Origin: Eubacteriales bacterium
Lineage (GTDB): Bacteria > Bacillota > Clostridia > Lachnospirales > Lachnospiraceae
Length of the DNA: 33,559 nt
Reading direction: 5' to 3'
NCBI GenBank assembly: GCA_030536555.1
Contig: JAUNPU010000037.1
Coordinates: forward strand, 1 to 33,559
The notes beneath the pieces were generated by a model. The model ran no database searches, was not told the DNA's origin, and saw only the letters and a program-made list of their open reading frames with translations. Every line of letters starts with the position of its first letter. The stretch's first letter is position 1. Positions 30,584 to 33,559 of the stretch are shown piece after piece. A program made the position numbers and the translations under genes.

Positions 30584-31582
30584 TCAATGCTTCTCACGGA
30601 TATCCTTCACCGTATCCCGGATAATAAGCTTGTTTTCCAGAAAGATCCGGCTCTTGTCTTCTATGCCGTCTTCCAGCCGGCGAAGCAGCACCCGGGTGCC
30701 TTCCTTGGCGATCTCGCTCATGCTGCGCTCTACAGTCGTCAGCCTCATGCTGTTGTACCCGGACAGATCCCAGTTGTCAAATCCAATCAGGGAAACGTCA
30801 TCGGGCACCTTCAGTCCTGCTTCCGCAATGGCTTCCCTGGCGCCAAATGCCATCTCGTCGTTGAAGCACAGAATCGCGGTAGGCTTGTGCTCCAGCAGCA
30901 CCTTGGCTCCCTGGTAGCCGCTGGCATACCGGTAGTTGCCTGAGATCATGGGAATCAGATCCGGGTCAAGCCCGTGCTTTCTGGCAGAGGTCTGCCAGCC
31001 CCGATGGCGCAGTCTGGTGGAATCCAGCTGCGGACCGCCCTCGATCACACAGATCTTCCGGTGACCGTTGTCGATCAGATAGTCCATGGCTCGTTCCATG
31101 GCATTGGCCTCGTCCGTGGTCACATTGGGGGCATCCACATACACCGTACGGCAGATGACTACCATGGGAATCTTCTTCTCCAGCACCTCGTCCATAAAGG
31201 AACTGTCACTGTTACGCTGGCTCAGTACGATAATGCCGTCATAGAAGCTGGGATTTAAGGTCCCAGGCTCATACATATCGATACCTTTGACCACTACATT
31301 GTACTTGCTGCCCACAATGCTGTATACGCCGGTCAGCACATCGTGCAGCACGAACGGAGAAGTCATCTTACTGATGGTAGAGAAATACAGCCCGATCACA
31401 TAGGAGCGGGACAGCTTCAGATTCACAGCCGCCTGATTTCTCACGTAGCCCATCTCCTCCGCCAGCTCCACAATGTGCCGGCGCTTCTCCGTATTCTCCG
31501 TTCCGATTCCATTTAAGGCGCGGGATACCGTAGAGTAGGAAACCCCCGCCCGCTTCGCTATATCCTTGATCGTAACCGCCAT
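30584..31582 (-). CDS. LacI-family transcriptional regulator, next to GH28
   Basis: 332 aa from the ATG at 31582, where the protein begins MAVTIKDIAKRAGVSYSTVS as LacI proteins do; an ATG 11 codons earlier would add an atypical tail. The helix-turn-helix and hinge (TVSRALN) occupy about 3-50. The effector domain is typical, with FYDGIIVLSQRNS, CFNDEMAFGAREA and DVSLIGFDNWDLSGY. It lies 48 nt after the GH28 gene on the same strand, so the two are probably cotranscribed. It likely regulates GH28 and the ABC transporter. It is also an alternative candidate for the AAAACGTTTT sites. No terminator is obvious at its 3' end. Confidence 0.9.
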   Translation of the reverse strand: MAVTIKDIAKRAGVSYSTVSRALNGIGTENTEKRRHIVELAEEMGYVRNQAAVNLKLSRSYVIGLYFSTISKMTSPFVLHDVLTGVYSIVGSKYNVVVKGIDMYEPGTLNPSFYDGIIVLSQRNSDSSFMDEVLEKKIPMVVICRTVYVDAPNVTTDEANAMERAMDYLIDNGHRKICVIEGGPQLDSTRLRHRGWQTSARKHGLDPDLIPMISGNYRYASGYQGAKVLLEHKPTAILCFNDEMAFGAREAIAEAGLKVPDDVSLIGFDNWDLSGYNSMRLTTVERSMSEIAKEGTRVLLRRLEDGIEDKSRIFLENKLIIRDTVKDIREKH

Positions 31583-31630
31583 ACTTCCCTCACCTCTCCT
31601 TATTCTTTCCGACATTCCCCGCTCACACTC

Positions 31631-33187
31631 TTACTTCACCAGCTTATCGATCTCCTCCAGAATGAACGCCTCTCCATCCTGGCCTTCTATCTTCACGTCA
31701 CTCAGCACCAGCTGGCCGATATTTCTTGCAAACAGCCCCATCTTTCTGCATGGCTCCAGCCCGTCCATCATGGCAGGCACGCCTTCTTTGGCATCCTCGG
31801 CGTAGGTCACATGGATGTGCTCCATGATCACCTTCTGAATCTTGCGCTCCGGCAGTCCGTCCATATAGACCGCTGCCACATGGCAGTTGGTCGCCTCGAT
31901 GTTGTGGAATACCATGGTCCGGATTTCCGGAGTCCGTCCGTCCACCGGCAGCTTCTCTCTGCTGCGCACATACTCCGTGTGTCCGTCCGGATCACAGAAG
32001 TAGAAGCAGTTGATTACAAATGGAGTCATCACATGGTCCATGCGGATGTTCTCGAACAGCACGCCGTCGATGACCGCATCCTTGCCACGTCCCCGTCTGG
32101 TCTTGATTCGCAGACCGCGATCCGTGTGCAGGAACAGGCAGTCCTTCACCGTCAGATTCTTCACGCCCCCTGCCATCTCGCTTCCGATGGTGATGGAGCC
32201 GTGTCCGTCCCGCATGCAGCACTGGCGGATCGTCACATCCTCACAGGGCGTCCTGTACTTTGCCCCCATGTAGATCTTGCCTGACTTCACTGCAATGCAG
32301 TCGTCTCCTAATGAGAAGTAGATACCCACAATCTCCACGTCACGGCAGGACTCCGGATCCAGACCGTCCGTATTGGGAGAATCCTTGGGATTCAGGACAG
32401 TCAGGTCGATAAACCGCAGGTGATTGGAGAAATACGGGTGAATGTTCCAGCTGGGGCTGTTCTGCACCTGAATGCCCTGCAGCACCACATCCTCACAGTG
32501 ATTTAAGAATATCATCCTGGGGCGGAATGCAATTCGCTTCACTTTTGCGTCGTACCACCAGTTATCCCGATCGTCGTTCGCATTTCCGTCTATAAGACCC
32601 TCTCCATAGATTACCACATGTTTGACATTTACGCCAGTGATAATTGCCGAGAACATGGGAAGCGGGTTGCCCTCCCAGGTGCCCAGGTTGTACTCCTCCG
32701 TCTCGTCCCAGGAGCCGATCATGCCCGGAAATACCGGGAAATGAGTCCGATCCGTGTCAGCGGACAGCACCGCCCCCTTCGCCAGCTCAATCTTCACATC
32801 ATCCTTTAAGAACAGGCTGGTGATCCGGTAGGTTCCTTCCGGAATCAGCACACGGCTGTCCTTCGGGCATGCCATGATCGCCGACTGGATATAGATGGTA
32901 TCATCCTGCACCCCGTCGCCCTTTGCGCCAAAGTCCCGCACGTTCAGGGTGACGAACTCGTAGTGGGTCTTCAGCTTCATGGAAGCGCTCTCCCCGCCGC
33001 CTTTTACCTGAATCTCATACCAGGTATCCGGCTCCAGCCCGTAGATACTGGAAATGACCCTCTTTGTGGTCCCGTAAAGGTTCCCGTTTACATAGATCTC
33101 ATATTCGTTTTCTGTCTCAAAGATGCTGCCGTCCTCGATCTCGATGGTGACACATCTCGCTGTCTGAAAGATACTGCTGAGTTTCAT
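31631..33187 (-). CDS. GH28-family glycoside hydrolase (probable intracellular polygalacturonase/exo-galacturonidase)
   Basis: 518 aa. Residues 1-75 look like a fibronectin-III-type domain; the remainder is a right-handed beta-helix. GH28 catalytic landmarks are intact: NTDG with Asp274, GDDCIAVKSG with Asp295/Asp296, GHGSITIGSE with His329, and RIKTRRGRG with Arg360/Lys362. There is no signal peptide, so it should act in the cytoplasm on imported oligogalacturonides, probably releasing galacturonate from chain ends. The ATG at 33187 has AGAGGAG at 9-nt spacing. It follows a sugar ABC permease gene and precedes a LacI gene, forming an uptake-cleavage-regulation set. Rhamnogalacturonan or xylogalacturonan oligomers are alternative substrates. 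Confidence 0.9.
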   Translation of the reverse strand: MKLSSIFQTARCVTIEIEDGSIFETENEYEIYVNGNLYGTTKRVISSIYGLEPDTWYEIQVKGGGESASMKLKTHYEFVTLNVRDFGAKGDGVQDDTIYIQSAIMACPKDSRVLIPEGTYRITSLFLKDDVKIELAKGAVLSADTDRTHFPVFPGMIGSWDETEEYNLGTWEGNPLPMFSAIITGVNVKHVVIYGEGLIDGNANDDRDNWWYDAKVKRIAFRPRMIFLNHCEDVVLQGIQVQNSPSWNIHPYFSNHLRFIDLTVLNPKDSPNTDGLDPESCRDVEIVGIYFSLGDDCIAVKSGKIYMGAKYRTPCEDVTIRQCCMRDGHGSITIGSEMAGGVKNLTVKDCLFLHTDRGLRIKTRRGRGKDAVIDGVLFENIRMDHVMTPFVINCFYFCDPDGHTEYVRSREKLPVDGRTPEIRTMVFHNIEATNCHVAAVYMDGLPERKIQKVIMEHIHVTYAEDAKEGVPAMMDGLEPCRKMGLFARNIGQLVLSDVKIEGQDGEAFILEEIDKLVK

Positions 33188-33230
33188 AATCCGATGCTCC
33201 TCTGAATTTTAAATAATTGTGCTGTAAAAT

Positions 33231-33262
33231 CGCAAAAGGGGACTCCCATACGAGAATCCCCT
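33231..33262 (-). terminator. Hairpin with T tract between the ABC permease and GH28 genes
   Basis: Minus strand AGGGGA (33257-33262) pairs with TCCCCT (33237-33242), with a partial inner CTC/GAG extension, then TTTGCGATTTT. It could end the permease transcript or attenuate the GH28 transcript if the upstream promoter is real. Confidence 0.5.
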
Positions 33263-33270
33263 GTCTGATT

Positions 33271-33299
33271 TTAATAGAACAGTCTGCCTTATAATGTAA
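33271..33299 (-). promoter_or_regulatory. Possible promoter of GH28-lacI
   Basis: Minus strand TTACAT (33294-33299), 17-bp spacer, TATTAA (33271-33276), about 10 bp past the permease stop and upstream of the hairpin. Weak evidence. Confidence 0.35.
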
Positions 33300-33308
33300 T
33301 TTCAATCA

Positions 33309-33559
33309 TCAACCCTTAACGCCGCCTGCTGCGATACCATCAATAAAGGAGTTCTGAGCGCAGAAGAATACGACCAGAGACGGAATGATGGTGATCAGGG
33401 ACATGGCAAGGATACGGTTCCACTGGAATCCGGTATCACCATCCATGGACATACGCAGGTAAATGGAGTGGGTGTACTTGGTCATGTTGGAGATGTAAAT
33501 CAACGGTCCCTGGAAGTCGTTGGAGGTCCACATGAACTGGAACAGTGCACAGGATACCA
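33309..33559 (-). CDS. Carbohydrate ABC transporter permease, MalG-type (5' part outside window)
   Basis: Only the last 83 residues are visible; the frame is open to the window edge, so the visible internal ATG at 33533 is not the start. FMWTSNDFQGPLIYISN, the membrane segment ILAMSLITIIPSLVVFFCAQ and the C-terminal GIAAGGVKG are characteristic of the second permease (MalG type) of sugar ABC importers. It inserts in the cytoplasmic membrane. Being next to an intracellular GH28, the system probably imports oligogalacturonides. The binding protein and first permease should lie beyond the right edge. Confidence 0.85.
   Translation of the reverse strand, partial: VSCALFQFMWTSNDFQGPLIYISNMTKYTHSIYLRMSMDGDTGFQWNRILAMSLITIIPSLVVFFCAQNSFIDGIAAGGVKG

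Overview
The window looks like chromosomal DNA of an anaerobic Firmicute, most likely a pectin-using member of the Lachnospiraceae. This rests on a SigI/RsgI-type sigma/anti-sigma pair, strong AGGAGG ribosome-binding sites, a PPi-type phosphofructokinase, several LacI regulators, and protein sequences that read as clostridial. No species is claimed. Apart from the first 2.5 kb, nearly everything belongs to one large locus for importing and degrading pectin-derived hexuronates.

Layout. (1) 1-1595, minus: RsgI-like anti-sigma factor (cut by the window edge) and SigI. (2) 1970-2488, plus: an AT-richer GNAT acetyltransferase that looks out of place. (3) 2714-9430, minus: the lower pathway, with PPi-PFK, a KdgK-like kinase, KdgK, KDPG aldolase (KdgA), an IclR regulator and a full-length altronate dehydratase (UxaA). 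(4) 9700-12128, plus: LacI regulator and uronate isomerase (UxaC), divergent from uxaA across a promoter region with two copies of one 14-bp palindrome. (5) 12260-25550, minus: a long colinear series, in transcription order TRAP transporter copy 2 (P, Q, M), TRAP transporter copy 1 (P, Q, M), RraA-like protein, split altronate-type dehydratase (SAF subunit and large subunit), SDR oxidoreductase, second UxaC, LacI regulator, PL22 oligogalacturonate lyase. (6) 25881-28876, plus: YcxB-like membrane protein, enolase-superfamily acid-sugar dehydratase, SDR oxidoreductase and a small unrecognised exported, membrane-anchored protein, all tightly packed. (7) 28955-29995, minus: an M42 peptidase with its own promoter. 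(8) 30065-30583: non-coding DNA full of direct and inverted copies of a TTGGACAAT-like motif. (9) 30584-33559, minus: sugar ABC permease (partial), intracellular GH28 polygalacturonase and a third LacI regulator.

How the genes fit together. GH28 and Ogl cut pectic oligomers inside the cell. The TRAP systems, and probably the ABC system, bring in uronates or oligo-uronates. UxaC isomerises galacturonate or glucuronate, an SDR enzyme probably supplies the reductase step, UxaA-type dehydratases form 2-keto-3-deoxygluconate, and KdgK plus KdgA split it to pyruvate and glyceraldehyde-3-phosphate. The canonical UxaB, UxuA, KduI and KdgF are not seen here, so the SDR enzymes, the enolase-superfamily protein and the RraA-like protein are candidates to fill gaps or open a side branch.

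Most notable signal. The two TRAP operons are diverged duplicates (large permeases about 92% identical by eye). Both keep a three-operator AAACGTTT layout: a promoter-proximal operator, a second one 32-33 bp downstream, and a third 170-171 bp upstream inside a nearly identical 30-bp block. This suggests a conserved LacI-family DNA-looping switch. Other items worth attention are the unrecognised exported protein translationally overlapped with an SDR gene, the KxH-type enolase-superfamily enzyme, and the hairpin-rich repeat region.
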